A stretch of DNA of 64,000 bases, taken from contig NC_044980.1 of the NCBI RefSeq assembly GCF_008728515.1, forward strand, positions 60,075,590-60,139,589. Direction: 5' to 3'. A model generated the notes under the pieces. The model searched no databases and was not told the DNA's origin. It saw only the letters and a program-made list of their open reading frames with translations. Within the stretch, counting starts at the first letter, position 1, and the number at the start of each line of letters is the position of its first letter. Positions 1 through 11,158 of the stretch are shown in pieces. Source of the DNA: Papio anubis (lineage: Eukaryota > Chordata > Mammalia > Primates > Cercopithecidae). Position numbers and translations under genes: made by a program.

Positions 1-780
1 TGACTGGTTTGAGATGGTATCTCATTGTGGTTTTGATTTGGATTTCTCTAATTATCAGTGATGTTGAGCTTTTTTTTTCATATATGTATGTATGTATGTA
101 TGCCTTGTTTGAAGTGTGTGTTCATGTCCTTTGCCCACTTTTTAATGGTTTTTTTCTTGTAAATTTGTTTAAGTTCCTTATATATGCTGTATATTAGAGC
201 TTTGTCAGATGCATAGTCTGAAAAAACTTTCTTCCATTCTGTACACAGTCTGTTTGCTCTGTTGGTAGTTTCTTTTGCTGTACAGAAGTTCTTTAGTTTA
301 ATTAAATCCCATTAGTCCCATTAGCTTTTTTTTTTTTTTTTTGTAGAGATCTTTCACCTCCCTAGTTAGCTGTATTCCTAGGTATTTTATTCATTTTGGG
401 GCAATTGTGAATGAAAGTTCATTCCTGATTTGGCTCTTGGCTTAACTATTGTTGGTCTATAGGAATGCTAGTGATTTTTACACACTGATTTTGTATCCTG
501 AGTTTGCTGAAGTTGTTTATCAGCTTAAGAAACGTTTGGGCTGAGATGATGGGGTTTTCTAGATATAGCATCATGTCATCTGCAAACAGGGAGTAGTTTG
601 ACTTCCTCTCTTCCTATTCGAATGCCCTTTCTTTCTTTCTCTTGCCTGATTGCCCTGGCCAGAACTTCCAATACTATGCTGAGCCCGAGTGGTGAAAGAG
701 GGCACCTATGTCTTATGCCAGTTTTCACGGGGAATGCTTCTAGCTTTAGCCCATTCAGTATAACGTTGGCTGTGACTTAA
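1..780 (-). mobile_element. L1 ORF2 fragment, antisense, with internal deletion
   Basis: Positions 1-325 read as the reverse complement of the distal part of L1 ORF2 (tgtttaagttccttatatatgctg...ttagagctttgtcagatgc), and 342-780 as the reverse complement of the reverse-transcriptase region (gtagagatctttcacctccc, ggggttttctagatata, cctgattgccctggccagaac). About 2 kb of L1 sequence between them is missing, with a T-tract at 326-341 at the junction. All frames are broken, so this is a dead copy. A (TATG)n run lies at 82-102. Confidence 0.9.
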
Positions 781-799
781 CCCATTTTATAAGACAACC

Positions 800-1965
800 T
801 TTATTGACAAAGGCATTAAAATAAAACTACAAACCAACCAACTTTTTAAAGCAAATTGTGCTGAAGTTACTGGATATTCATATGGAAAAAAGATGAACCT
901 CAACCTATACCTCCTACTATACATAAAAATTAACTCAAAATGGATTATAGATCTAAATATAAAAGCTAGAAGTATAAATCTTCTACAGGAAAATATCCTC
1001 ACAATCTTGAAATACACAAAGCTTTCTTAGGACACAAAAAGCACAAACCGCAGAAGAAAAATTTTAAGTTAGACTTCATCAAAATTTTAAATTTCTGCTT
1101 TTCATAAGGTGACACAATTTAAAAAGTAAACAGGAAGCAACAGATGAGGAGAAAATGATGATATACACACAAATATAAACTATACATGTTTTATGTTATA
1201 TATTATGGATGAATATATGTTATATGTTATATATATTATATATTTTGGATAAAAGTCTTCATCCTATTTATGTGTGTATATGTATACACATAATATACAT
1301 ATAAATAGGATGAAGACTTTTATCCATAATACAGCTCAATAAGAAGAAAACGACCCATTTTTTCAAAGTGGGAAAAGGATTTGAACAGACACTTCAAAGA
1401 TATATGAGTGATGTATATGAAGCACATGAAAATTGCTCACCATCACTAACATCATTAAACTAACACCATGCTACCAACAGTATCACCCAAGAGAAATGAA
1501 AGCTTACATCAGTACAAATAATTATGAACAGATCTGCATTATAATTCTATCCATAATAGCACAAAACTAAAAACAACCAGAAAAGTGATGTGATATGGAT
1601 TACTATTCAGAAAAAAAGTGAACTACTGATATACACAACAACATGGATGGCTCTCCTAAAACCTTATGCTCAGGGGAAAAACCTAGACACAAAAGAGTAC
1701 CCATTGAGTAATTCCACTTAGATGAAACTATAGAAAAGTGAGCCTAATCTATAGTGATAAAAAGGAGATCCACGGTTGTCTGGGGATGAAGGAGTGGGGA
1801 AGAGGGTAGAAATTAACTGTAAAGGGGACTTTTTCAGATAATAGAAATGTTCATATCTTGACTGTGGTGGTGGGACATGGTTATACAACTTTGCCAAAGC
1901 TCAATGAATCATAAACAGAATGGGTGCATTTTTAATGTATGTAAATTATACCTAAATAATGTTTT
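800..1965 (+). mobile_element. Old L1 (L1M-type) 3' part, sense
   Basis: Degenerate sense-strand L1 sequence: the end of ORF2 (ttaactcaaaatggattatagatctaaatataaaagc, then cagacacttcaaagatatatgag) followed by the 3' tail typical of old L1M elements (aatgttcatatcttgactgtggtggtgggacatggttatacaactttg). It faces the antisense L1 at 1-780, so the two are separate insertions or an inversion. An Alu is inserted at its end. Confidence 0.8.
1246..1326. repeat. Perfect 26-bp inverted repeat inside the old L1
   Basis: 1246-1271 (starts tggataaaagtcttcatcct) is the exact reverse complement of 1301-1326. The 29-base spacer is AT-rich with a smaller internal palindrome around tgtgtatatgtatacaca. The sequence could extrude as a cruciform or fold as an RNA hairpin. 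It is not part of the usual L1 sequence. Confidence 0.95.
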
Positions 1966-1982
1966 AAAATGTACTTATGGGA

Positions 1983-2272
1983 CCTGTAATCCCAGCACTT
2001 TGGGAGGCCGAGGTGGGCGGATCACGAGGTCAGGAGATCGAGACCATCCTGGCTGACACGGTGAAACCCCGTCTCTACTAAAAAATACAAAAAAAACTAG
2101 CCGGGCGAGGTGGCGGGCGCCTGTAATCCTAGCTGCTTGGGAGGCTGAGGCAGGAGAATGGCGTAAACCCGGGAGGCGGAGCTTGCAGTGAGCTGAGATC
2201 CGGCCACTGCACTCCAGCCTGGGCGACAGAGCGAGACTTCGTCTCAAAAAAAAATAAATAAATAAATAAAAT
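1983..2272 (+). mobile_element. AluY, Old World monkey type, 5'-truncated by about 20 bp
   Basis: Starts at cctgtaatcccagc and lacks the first bases of Alu. Right arm contains gagctgagatccggccactgcactcc. The target duplication aaaatgtacttatggga flanks it exactly at 1966-1982 and 2273-2289, so the 5' truncation happened at insertion. The tail is (AAAT)n. Confidence 0.95.
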
Positions 2273-2465
2273 AAAATGTACTTATGGGAAAGCAAACTAT
2301 TCTAGAAAATATTTCCTAATTCATTTTATAAAACTAACATTAAAACCCATCTCCTAACTAATCCACAGGGAGAATTCCTATGGTTAAGACAAAATACTGA
2401 TATTTACTTCCTAAAGCAAGACCAATATATCCCTAGAGCTTTCAATACAGGTTTCTTTTTCTTTT

Positions 2466-2776
2466 TTCATTCTTTCTTTTTTTTTTTTTTTTAACAGGGT
2501 CTTGGCCTGTCACCCAGAATGGAGTGTGGTGGCATGATCATGATCATGGTTCACTTCAGCTTTGATCTTCTGGGCTTATCTATCCTCCCACCTCAGCCTC
2601 TCGAGTAGCTGGGACTACAGGTGCATGCCACCACACCTGGCTGATTTTTGTGTTTTTTGTAGGGACAGGGTTTGGCCATGTTGCCCAGGCTGGTCTCCAA
2701 TGCCTGGGTTCAAGCAATCCTCCACCTTGGCCTCTCAAAGTGCTGGGATTACAGGCATGAGCCACGGTGTCTGACT
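2466..2776 (-). mobile_element. AluJ-like element, antisense
   Basis: Poly-T at 2477-2492 followed by a diverged reverse-complement Alu (cagggtcttggcctgtcacccag ... gtgctgggattacaggcatgagccac). Many substitutions indicate an old copy. Confidence 0.9.
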
Positions 2777-3927
2777 ACAAATTGTAATACTTTAAAAATT
2801 CTCTCAATATTAAAGTTCACTCAGTCATGATTAAGAAATGAGTTAAGCCACACCTGAACAATGTATGATCTTAGAACTCATTTTGTGGAAAAAATCAGAC
2901 ATATACAATAGTAGAAACTGTGGCATAATGAACTTCCATAAACACATCATCAAGATAATAAAATTCAAGATGTTGCTATTCTTGTTTTCTCTTTCTTTTT
3001 TTCCTTTCTTTTAAAAGAAAATCCTGTACATCATGTCACTTCAGTCTCACATACTTCAGTATGCAATCATAACCAAAAAATGAGTATTTTTAAGATCCCT
3101 TATTAAGATTATTTGTTTTTGTACAGTTTAGATACACTAGATAGCTTTCTCAATATACCAGATGTCTGGCTGCATTCTTGCCACCCCTCTTTGACATCAT
3201 AATCTTTTCAACTTATAAAATTCATGTCAACTACATAATTAATTTTTTAAATCTTTCAAAGAACATTCTTTCCTATAAGATTTCATTAAGTGCCTTTGGC
3301 TTATAGCCTATATTAAACCTAGACATGTCATTTAAATATAGTAAAAAACCCACAATTTTTCATTTGACAACGAAACTAATTTCTTGTTTTCACAAAAGGA
3401 TGGAGAGGATGGAGAGAAATAAAAGTGGTCACTAAGGCTTAGCCAAAGAAAATGTTATCTCACAGCTATTTTAAATAGATATTATATCCCTGCACAAGTA
3501 TACACTGTGTGCAAAACCATATTCTACACAATTTAAAGAAAGGGAGAAAATATTCACACAGTCTAGTTACTCAGAGGGGGCTCTTCTCAGTAATTTATGG
3601 TCAAATATTCTTCACTGTAATGAATCTGCCGATATCATCACATCACTTAACATCCATTCTCGTAAAGGATATGAGTCACAAAAAATCAGTATACTTCATC
3701 TGAAAATATATTTGATATATTTACTATGGCTACTGCTTTGGTTCAGGAAAAATAGAGATCACTGTATTTTAATGATAACATGAATTGTGCCAGAGTTGAC
3801 CTGCTAAGTTCCTGAAGGCTAAACCCTAAGATCTTAAAAGCAAGTAAAGGGATCTTCACATATGAAACAGATTTTCCCTAACTGACCAAATAATAATTTG
3901 ACATATTAATTGAAAAAAATAGTATGT
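2777..3927. other. Intron sequence, no recognised feature
   Basis: AT-rich intron DNA. I recognise no exon, RNA gene or clear repeat here. Open stretches are short and lack splice context. Confidence 0.6.
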
Positions 3928-4336
3928 TGATATAGTTTGGATGTTTGTTCCCTCTAAATCTCATATTGAAATGTGATCCCAAATACTGGAGCTGGGGCCT
4001 GGTGGGATGTATTTGGGTCATGGGGGCAGATCCCTCATAATTGGCTTGGTGCCTTCCTGGGGGGAATGAATGAATTCTTGCTCTATGAGTTCACATGACA
4101 GCTGGTTGTTTAAAAGAGCACAGCATCTCCCTTGCTGCCTCTCTTGCCATGTGGTACACTGGCTCTTGCTTTGCCTTCCACCATGAGTGGAAGCTTCCTG
4201 AGTCCCTCACTAGAAGTAGATGCTGGCATTATGCTTCTCATACAGCCTGCAGAACTGTGAGTCAAATAAACTGCTTTTTTAAATGAGTTATTCAGGCTTA
4301 GGTATTCCTTTAGAGCAACACAAAACAGACAATATA
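3928..4336 (+). mobile_element. MaLR solo LTR (MST/THE1-related), sense
   Basis: Begins tgatatagtttggatgtttgttccctc and includes ggggcctggtgggatgtatttgggtcatgggggcagatccctcat, gctggttgtttaaaagagc and, near the end, gcctgcagaactgtgagtcaaataaac (polyadenylation region aataaa). This is the order of an MST-type MaLR LTR. No matching LTR or internal region nearby, so it is solo. The open frame at 4110-4400 minus is LTR sequence, not a gene. Confidence 0.88.
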
Positions 4337-6435
4337 TGCTAAACACATCTGCCCAGTTGTCTGGGGAAGGGGGACAGTAACATGGTGATAAACTGGACAT
4401 AGGGAAAAAGCTATTTTTTTTTTTTGTCTGTCAAACAACATTTTTAAATGGAAGCATTTTTCTGGCTCTCAATCCAAGGATTTTGTGGATTTTTTTTGCC
4501 ATTTTTAACACTCACACTTTCAAACAAGAGTTAACTATGAAACAAAGTTACTCCAAGATACATAAAACTTCAGAGGTATATTCTATTTCTGTTTCACAGT
4601 TTTTCTACATAAGGTACAAGCCATTCATTGTAGGAAGAATTGAAAAGATTTATCTATAAGGCCAACAACAACAACAACAAAATCTAGGAAGCCTGGGAAG
4701 TTGCCCAATCAGAATCTTTATAAAAGATACAAAAAAAGATAAACCCTCACCTCAACTATTTAAGTATGTACATACAAGAAAGGAACGTGAAATGTGTGTG
4801 TTGACATTGACTAACTTGTGACTACATAAGATAATAGTGTTTTCACATACACAAGTGTTCACCCACTGTATGTTACTTTTCCTAACCTTCCAATTTAACT
4901 GAATCTAACAGAACCTATTAAATTCAGTTTGATTGCATAGGAGTATGACAGTCATTAATTAGCCAGATTTTTAAGTGAATTAAAGATAAACTGCTTGGTT
5001 AAGAGGGCTTTTTCCTTTTATTCACCTGATGTTTATTACAATGGAAAGTAGAACATCAATATTTTTCAGTCTTCATTTAGAGTATAATATTGACTTTTCC
5101 TGTGTCTGAATCAAGCCAGGTTTGAAACTTGCTGTTTATTTAAATTTACACCTAAATCAATATCAATTTGATAAAATTTGATTGCAATTTTGAAATAATG
5201 CAGCCAACTGACCCAATTTTACTCTCCAACAACAACAAAAAAAGCTGAACTACAGATTTACCTCAGGAATTACCTGTGAGGCAATTATATAATAAACATT
5301 GTTTTTTTTTTTAAGAATTTTTAAAAGTTTAATGGAAGAACTGGCATTTTAGATGGGTCTTGAATGTTGGTTAAAAACATTGATTTTTATTTGTTCTTTT
5401 TCCCCTAGCTACGTCGCCACCAAAAAAGTAGATTATAAAACTTAAATTATAAATATGTCAGGAGTTCTTGCAAGTAAGCTGCTTGTTTTAACTAAAAATG
5501 CTGGACTAACATTTTAAAGTTTTCTCTCATTTTTTTAAGCAGATATAATTAGTCATTTGCTAAATGTTAACTGTTTCTGTTTTAGAAGAGCTTCCCTGCT
5601 TAAAAAAAAAAATCCTGTTAGTAAATTGGAAGCTCCTTTGTTTAGTTTTTACCTTTATAAGAGCATCAGAATCCGCTTAGAAATTGACTAATTGAGGCAA
5701 GTCATCTTTCAGTCAAATTTCAACACAAATGTTGAAATTTTTTAAAAAAGTATTATCAAGCTTCTCTCCTTCCACATGAACAGGCTTTCATATTACTACT
5801 GCCTGTTGTTTACAATTTTAAATGGTATTTTTTGCCATGGGTCGGGGGCAGGGTGCATAAGATAGTTTTTCCTTTGGCACAGGTTCACTTAAAACAAACA
5901 TTAAAACCTTCAGGTTCTCCTAGGAAGAAAGGAGGATGGTATTGTGTACTTCTTGCAGTTATTTTTTTCAATGACATACAAACGCACCTGAAAATACAAG
6001 TTACATAGCAATGTCTGCACAAACTTTATGCCTGGAAAAGGGATGCTGACAGCTCTATGAAGAGTGAAAACTAAAACTACATTTTATGGTAGTGGTGTCA
6101 ATGATTTTAAAATATATATGCATTGTCACTTGAGGAAAAGAAAGATCATTTAAACAACTGGACTTGTAAGGAAACAGGTATCGAGGAGACTGAACAAAAA
6201 CTTAAACGTGGTGCATTCACCACTGAGGACACTACTCATTGAATAACAAAGATGATCTAACAAGTCTCCAGTTCTTAAGATGATTTATCCCAATACCCAA
6301 AATAATAACATCCTCTATTGGAATCAGACAAAAAGGCAGTAAAATAAGGTTCAGCACAGCCTTTCCACACAGTAGTTACAAGTTGCTCAAGAGCGGAGTT
6401 CTAAAATTTATTTTGATTTTCTTAAACTCACTCAC
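4337..6435. other. Intron downstream of the zinc-binding exon, little repeat content
   Basis: Mostly unique AT-rich intron sequence directly 3' (gene sense) of the exon at 6436-6541. A short (CAA)n run sits at 4663-4680. I found no reverse complement of the expected next exon (third zinc histidine, FGMNHDG). Confidence 0.6.
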
Positions 6436-6541
6436 TTGTGACCAATCTCATGTGCAATGGTAAAAGCTGAACCCAGGCCAATGTCTTCATTAATGCTGCA
6501 GCTCCTTTCAGGCTCACACATTCCAGCCACAGAGGCCAAGC
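6436..6541 (-). CDS. ADAMTS6: ADAMTS6 internal coding exon: catalytic domain up to the first zinc-binding histidines
   Basis: An internal exon of a secreted zinc metalloprotease of the ADAMTS family. Read on the minus strand it opens after a good acceptor (TTTCTGTTTATTCAG) with two bases that complete a Gly codon, runs 34 full codons, and ends with AA before a consensus donor (GTGAGTGAG). The peptide reads LASVAGMCEPERSC, then SINEDIGLGSAFTIA, then HEIGH. HEIGH is the start of the HExxHxxGxxHD motif: the two His ligate zinc and the Glu is the catalytic base. The third His must lie in the next exon, outside this window. The two Cys fit the conserved disulphides of the domain. ADAMTS10, the closest paralogue, differs as I recall it (APVGGMCERERSC, SVNED, LATAFT), so I assign ADAMTS6; an alignment would settle this. 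The frame is intact. The product acts in the extracellular matrix; family knowledge links ADAMTS6 and ADAMTS10 to fibrillin microfibrils. Confidence 0.95.
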
Positions 6542-9206
6542 CTGAATAAACAGAAAGAGACACAAAGGGTCAAGCCAAGGTGTTTCAGTCTTTAAAAGCC
6601 CATACTTATAAATGCCTGGATTCTTTTTAATAACCTCCATGCACAGAAGGAGCCGTTGGCAAAAGGTTAACTTTCTAGTCATTTGCAAAATCACTGGGGG
6701 GAATTTCACTTTGCCGGCTAGACATTAATATTTTTTGAACTGCAGTCAGTGCTGGAAAATGTCTAGACTAGGGGTTAGATTTATAAATTTTACTTCTGGT
6801 AACTTGGGACCACCTAGTAACTTGAGCCAGAAGAGGGAATTCAAGAAAGCATTTCTATTTTAACATTCTTCAGGCTGTAGAAAGCAAAATATATCCACAT
6901 TATTTTTCTAAAGAGATCTGTTTAAGTTTAGTGGGTTCATAAAAATATACAAGTAACTTTCTAGTTACCAAAAAAAGGGGGAATCCCAAATGATTTTTTA
7001 AGTGATATTTTTATTAAAAATAAAATGAATGATTCAAAAGATGGAAAGGAGAGCCATTAAAGATGGGAGGTTTTTGCATATTTTTTTAATCATCTCAAAT
7101 TAATCCTGACAGTGATGCAACAATTTATTTTAGTATATTAATGGGAGGAAAGTCATTCACACATTCAGTGTCACTTTTCCTCTCTCCTATTCCCTACTTC
7201 AATGCATTAGAGTTTTACTAATAAAGCAAATACTATGGTGTTAATTCGCTGATTCCAGTGAAATGTTATGTTACTCAAGGTATTCTCCCCTTGGGGATTT
7301 AGTATGTAAAAGTTTTAATATTTACTTTCAAATGAATATCATGCTGTGTGAAATACTACAGAACTTTAACAGAGTGCTCAAAAAAAGAATTTTTGTGCAA
7401 AAGCAGAAATGTCATCTCTTATAAGGAAACAGATGCCAAATCATACTTCATGCACAAAGAAACAAAAAGTTATTTCAAAGAAGTTGAAGGAGAAGTAGGA
7501 AAAACATTTTTTATGGTCAGTAGTGTACTATCGTCACCCAAACATTAATAATTACTTTCCCACCAAAAGTGATTTCAATTCAATTCAATGAATATTTATT
7601 GAATGCAATAAGCAATGTTCTGTGCTAGGTATAATTTCCCAGCTGTACTAATTAGAAACAATAAATGATATATAATCCATAATTTTACTGACAAGAAAGC
7701 TCTAGAAGTTGTGTTTCTCTGTATTTTCTAATATATGTATCAACAGCTACATTGGAACAGAGATGAGATTAATGCTGGATTTGCTAATAGATTGTTTGCC
7801 TTTCCTACTGTTTTATGTGAGAGAGGCAGGAGTTGGGGAGGGAGGTGATTTCTGCCTCACAGAGTTATAAATACTGGTGATACCCCTGGGCTGCCCTTCC
7901 ATTCATTAGAGGTATTGGGACCTAAAACAGAGAATGTAAAAAGTGGAGCAGGATAACTTATTTTTTTTGTTTCATTTAATTTTTGGTTAATATTTAATAT
8001 TTGTTTAAATATTTAAAATATTTTAATGAATGTCATTTCCAATCTCCACTGAGAGAAAGAGAGAGACACACATAGTGAATTTTACTTTTATTTTGAGAAA
8101 AATAAAATGAGAAGTAGAATAGGAAAGTACCCGAAATCTTTTTAAAAATTGCATTATATTATCTGGGTTTAAGTTATTTGGTTCAATATGGCCTATTATA
8201 TGGAAAGAACAAAGCCACTCTGAATACTGTTTCTGTTTTGAGCTTTATGAAATGTATGTTTTTTCAAAAGAAAAGCAGAATTATTAAGAATAATTATTGT
8301 TAAATTAAAGTTTCTTACATTTCCCAAAATCTATTATTCCATGGGTTAGCTTTTGGGTTTTGTTGTTGTTGCGTCGTTTTTTGGTACGTGCCATGTGGCT
8401 GTATTTTCAATTGAGAATTTTCAGTGACTCCTCAAGGTGTATTTACAAGCACAGGTTTACTGTATAAAATTGTTATCTCCGCTAAAACAACAACTTCAGA
8501 AAGAATATACTTGGAAAATTCCTACTCATTAAAATATAAAGCTAAATCTTAACTAAAATGGAAGTATTTTAAATGCGATGTATTTTCACAACCCCCCACA
8601 ATGTTCTGTATACCTATAAAATTGAGACTGTCAAAATTCTTATGTGTGATTGTATTAATGGCGATTTGATTACTATTTGGGTCATTTAGGTTTCCTCAGC
8701 TTGATGGCCACAGTTTGTACCCTTAAGCCTACTTGGCCATGTTACAATTGGTCATCAGAATTATTAAGCAAGATACTATTGAAAAATCAGTATAAAAGCC
8801 AATATGAAAGTGACTAGAATACAAGTCAAAAAGTAATCTGCTCAATTCTCTACTGATAATACATTTTCCATAGATGAAGTTAAAACGTGTGTAATATATA
8901 TAAATATATATACAGCTCATTCCATTTTCACAAGAAGTAGTATAAAAACAATATACAAGTTTATAATTTGAAAAATAACTTATATTGAGCTTGAAAAGTG
9001 CATTGATACATACCTATTAATATACTGATTCTATGAATTAATAAACTATCAAAGTTAGAACACATTATTTTCAGAAAAATAAAATCAGAAGTAGAATAGG
9101 AAAACACCTCAAATCTTTGCCAATAATAACAAAGTACTAGGCAGTACCAAAATACTTTATATCTCAAAATAAAAGTAAAAATCACTGTGTGTGTGTCTTA
9201 CTAATG
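6542..9206. other. Intron between the two ADAMTS6 exons, proximal part
   Basis: Mainly unique AT-rich sequence; no other exon seen. Contains a likely L2 fragment listed separately. The frame at 7348-7548 has no recognisable product. Confidence 0.55.
7570..7655 (+). mobile_element. L2 LINE 3'-end fragment (tentative)
   Basis: tcaattcaatgaatatttattgaatgcaataagcaatgttctgtgctaggta resembles the L2 tail (attcattcaacaaatatttattgagcacctactatgtgccagg). Confidence 0.5.
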
Positions 9207-9209
9207 TCA

Positions 9210-9243
9210 TTAGGTTGGTGCGAAGTAAATTGCACCAATCTAA
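9210..9243. mobile_element. Minimal MADE1 (mariner MITE) remnant
   Basis: ttaggttggtgcgaagtaa followed directly by attgcaccaatctaa. These are the two terminal inverted repeats of MADE1 (normally ttaggttggtgcaaaagtaattgc...) with the ~45-bp middle missing. Confidence 0.75.
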
Positions 9244-9291
9244 TACAACGAAGAGCATATCTCGATGTAAATAATCTACCTTCAAAAAGCA

Positions 9292-9530
9292 GAATATATA
9301 TATATATATAGGGAGAGTGAGGGTATATATATAGGGAGAGTGAGGTTATATATATAGATATACATATAGTGAGGTGTATATATAGATATACATACAGTGA
9401 GGGTATATATATAGATATATCTATATATAGAGAGATATATACATAGGGAGAGTGAGGGTATATATATATAGAGAGAGAGAATATGTGTGTATATGTATAA
9501 ATGTGTTTATGTGTATATATACACATTTCT
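9292..9530. repeat. AT-rich minisatellite/microsatellite with gggagagtgagg cores
   Basis: Runs of (TA)n alternate with a purine core: gggagagtgaggg at 9311, gggagagtgagg at 9334, shortened gtgagg at 9369 and 9397, and gggagagtgaggg at 9446, ending in GA and TG/TA runs. Unit about 23-50 bp, variable. The minus-strand frame at 9182-9526 (Tyr/Ile/Ser-rich) is a product of this repeat. Confidence 0.9.
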
Positions 9531-9726
9531 TCAAATATAGATATACTAGAAAAATACTAGCTCTGGCGGATATGTGCACCTGATTTGAGGTCTACTGTCT
9601 ATTATATCTAAAGTTTAAAAGTATAGGCAATTTCTACATTAAATAATACCAGTTCATTTTTATACTACCTCTTTACTAAATATATCTACATTTTTTTCCT
9701 TAAATGACTTTAACAATGTCCATGTA

Positions 9727-9880
9727 GCATAAGGGCAGATATTACTCCTACATCATAGATAAGAAAATTGGGGAACAAAGAGCTTAAATACACTGTAAAA
9801 GTTAATGTACTGAAACTGTCAAAGCCAGTTGTTAGTTCCCAGTTCAGAGTCCCCTCTGTTGGATTATGTTGGTCTTGTTA
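9727..9880 (+). mobile_element. MIR SINE, sense
   Basis: Diverged MIR order: gcagatattactcctacatcatagataagaaaattggggaacaaagagcttaaat, then cagttcagagtcccctctg. Confidence 0.65.
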
Positions 9881-10149
9881 GCTTAAAACACTACAAAGTA
9901 AATCTTTTTGATGTGAGCTCGCTCAGCAAAGAGAGCTCTGTCTCCATTATGCTTTTTAACTAGCAAGCTTCTCCATAGTTAATACTCAGCACTGGCTATT
10001 TGGGATTTCTTCTTCAGCCATAAATCCTGAGGGAAATGGGTAGGAGAAGCCTGGGAAGTCGGGTAAAATTATCAAGAAAAATTTTAGTTTCTGAAGAGAT
10101 ATTTCACTGAACTTCCCAGGAAGTTGGGTTACACTTTTCCTCCTATATC

Positions 10150-10295
10150 TACTTTAATTTGATCTTCCCAAAATGCTTATGAGGTGCATAGGAATCAATT
10201 TCATAACTATTCTTTTACAATTAAGAAAACTGAGACTTGTCATAGAGAAACTAGAGAATTCATCTTCAGCTGTTTACCTTCTGAGTCTGTAAAAA
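10150..10295 (+). mobile_element. MIR SINE, sense (tentative)
   Basis: gatcttcccaaaatgcttatgaggtgcataggaat followed by acaattaagaaaactgagacttgtcatagagaaac fits the MIR core. Confidence 0.55.
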
Positions 10296-11114
10296 GTCTC
10301 TATGACCTTAAAAAATTTATCAGAGAAAAAGAGCTTCTGTCCTTTAAAATAACTCTAGTTGCTTAATATGTTAGACTACTGGAGAGCTACCTTTTTTGCC
10401 CATTTGTATTTGCAGTTAACTATGAAATTATGCTCTGTAACAATGTGTAATTTTTAAAATTCTAGAATACTACAGAAATGCTTTTAAAAAGACAAATGAC
10501 CCTTTGGGAGCACAAGAAAGATAATCCTGTCCCCCTTCTTCACCTGTGGCTATAATATTTTATAAGATTATTTTTTGTTGTTGTTTTTTGGGTAGTATAA
10601 AATTTCCAATACTATCTTATGGGGCTATACTCTTTCCACAAAATTGTACCAAAAGAAGTATTGTTCTTGGTGCCTCCTCATTAAGTATCCTTAGTTCTTT
10701 TTTTTTTCCCCCTTTCCTTTTCTAGCCTGAAATTTCAAGATGTTGACTGCTTTCATTTGCTCTCACAATCTTGGTATTTTTAGAAAATACATTACAGAGA
10801 TGGATTATATGAACATGAGTGATAACCTCAATTTATAATTCTTTAATGATTTTGAATCATATTCTAAGTTAATTTTAATAATCATTCCAGTTGTCAAAAA
10901 AGCCAATGAAATTTATATAATATTTATGATAGTAATAAATATTTGTTTCCTAGTAAATGACATATCTGCAAAGGCTGGGTGTAACAGATTTTAGGGATTT
11001 CAGATGTACAGAAAGGAAAATGAGCAAATTAATAATAAAGATTAAAGTCGTTGGTCCAGGAAGACAATCTGAACCATTCTATCTTTATTAAAATTAAAAA
11101 AAAAAAAAACTTAC
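10296..11114. other. Intron just downstream of the 44-bp exon
   Basis: Unique AT-rich intron DNA with an oligo-A run at 11096-11109 immediately 3' (gene sense) of the donor of the 44-bp exon. Nothing else recognised. Confidence 0.55.
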
Positions 11115-11158
11115 CCAGTGTTCCACAAGGCTTATTTTTATAAGTGCAGATATCATAT
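11115..11158 (-). CDS. ADAMTS6: ADAMTS6 internal 44-bp coding exon upstream of the zinc-binding exon
   Basis: A very short exon of the same gene. Minus strand: acceptor TTTTTTCTCCATAG, then one base completing a codon (Arg expected from the family), then 14 codons reading YDICTYKNKPCGTL, then a single G before donor GTAAGTTT. That G joins the GC at the start of the exon at 6436-6541 to make Gly, so the two exons splice in frame and give KPCGTLGLASVAG, the uninterrupted ADAMTS6 wording. ADAMTS10 has IYKNK where this exon has TYKNK, as far as I remember. It belongs to the metalloprotease domain, just before the active-site helix. The two Cys are the conserved ones of this segment. The intron between the two exons is 4573 bp. 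Because 44 is not a multiple of three, skipping this exon would frame-shift the transcript. No stop or frameshift is seen. Confidence 0.93.

Noticed and set aside
2580..2765. Alu-derived frames such as MAHACNPSTL, and similar ones at 25362, 31008, 41156, 44305, 47433, 55653 and 63404
   Set aside because: Typical translations of Alu sequence in either strand; no gene.
4110..4400. 96-codon minus frame
   Set aside because: Lies inside the MaLR LTR at 3928-4336.
6428..6709. 93-codon minus frame over the ADAMTS6 exon
   Set aside because: Shadow frame: the real exon uses a different frame (HEIGH) and is bounded by splice sites at 6541 and 6436.
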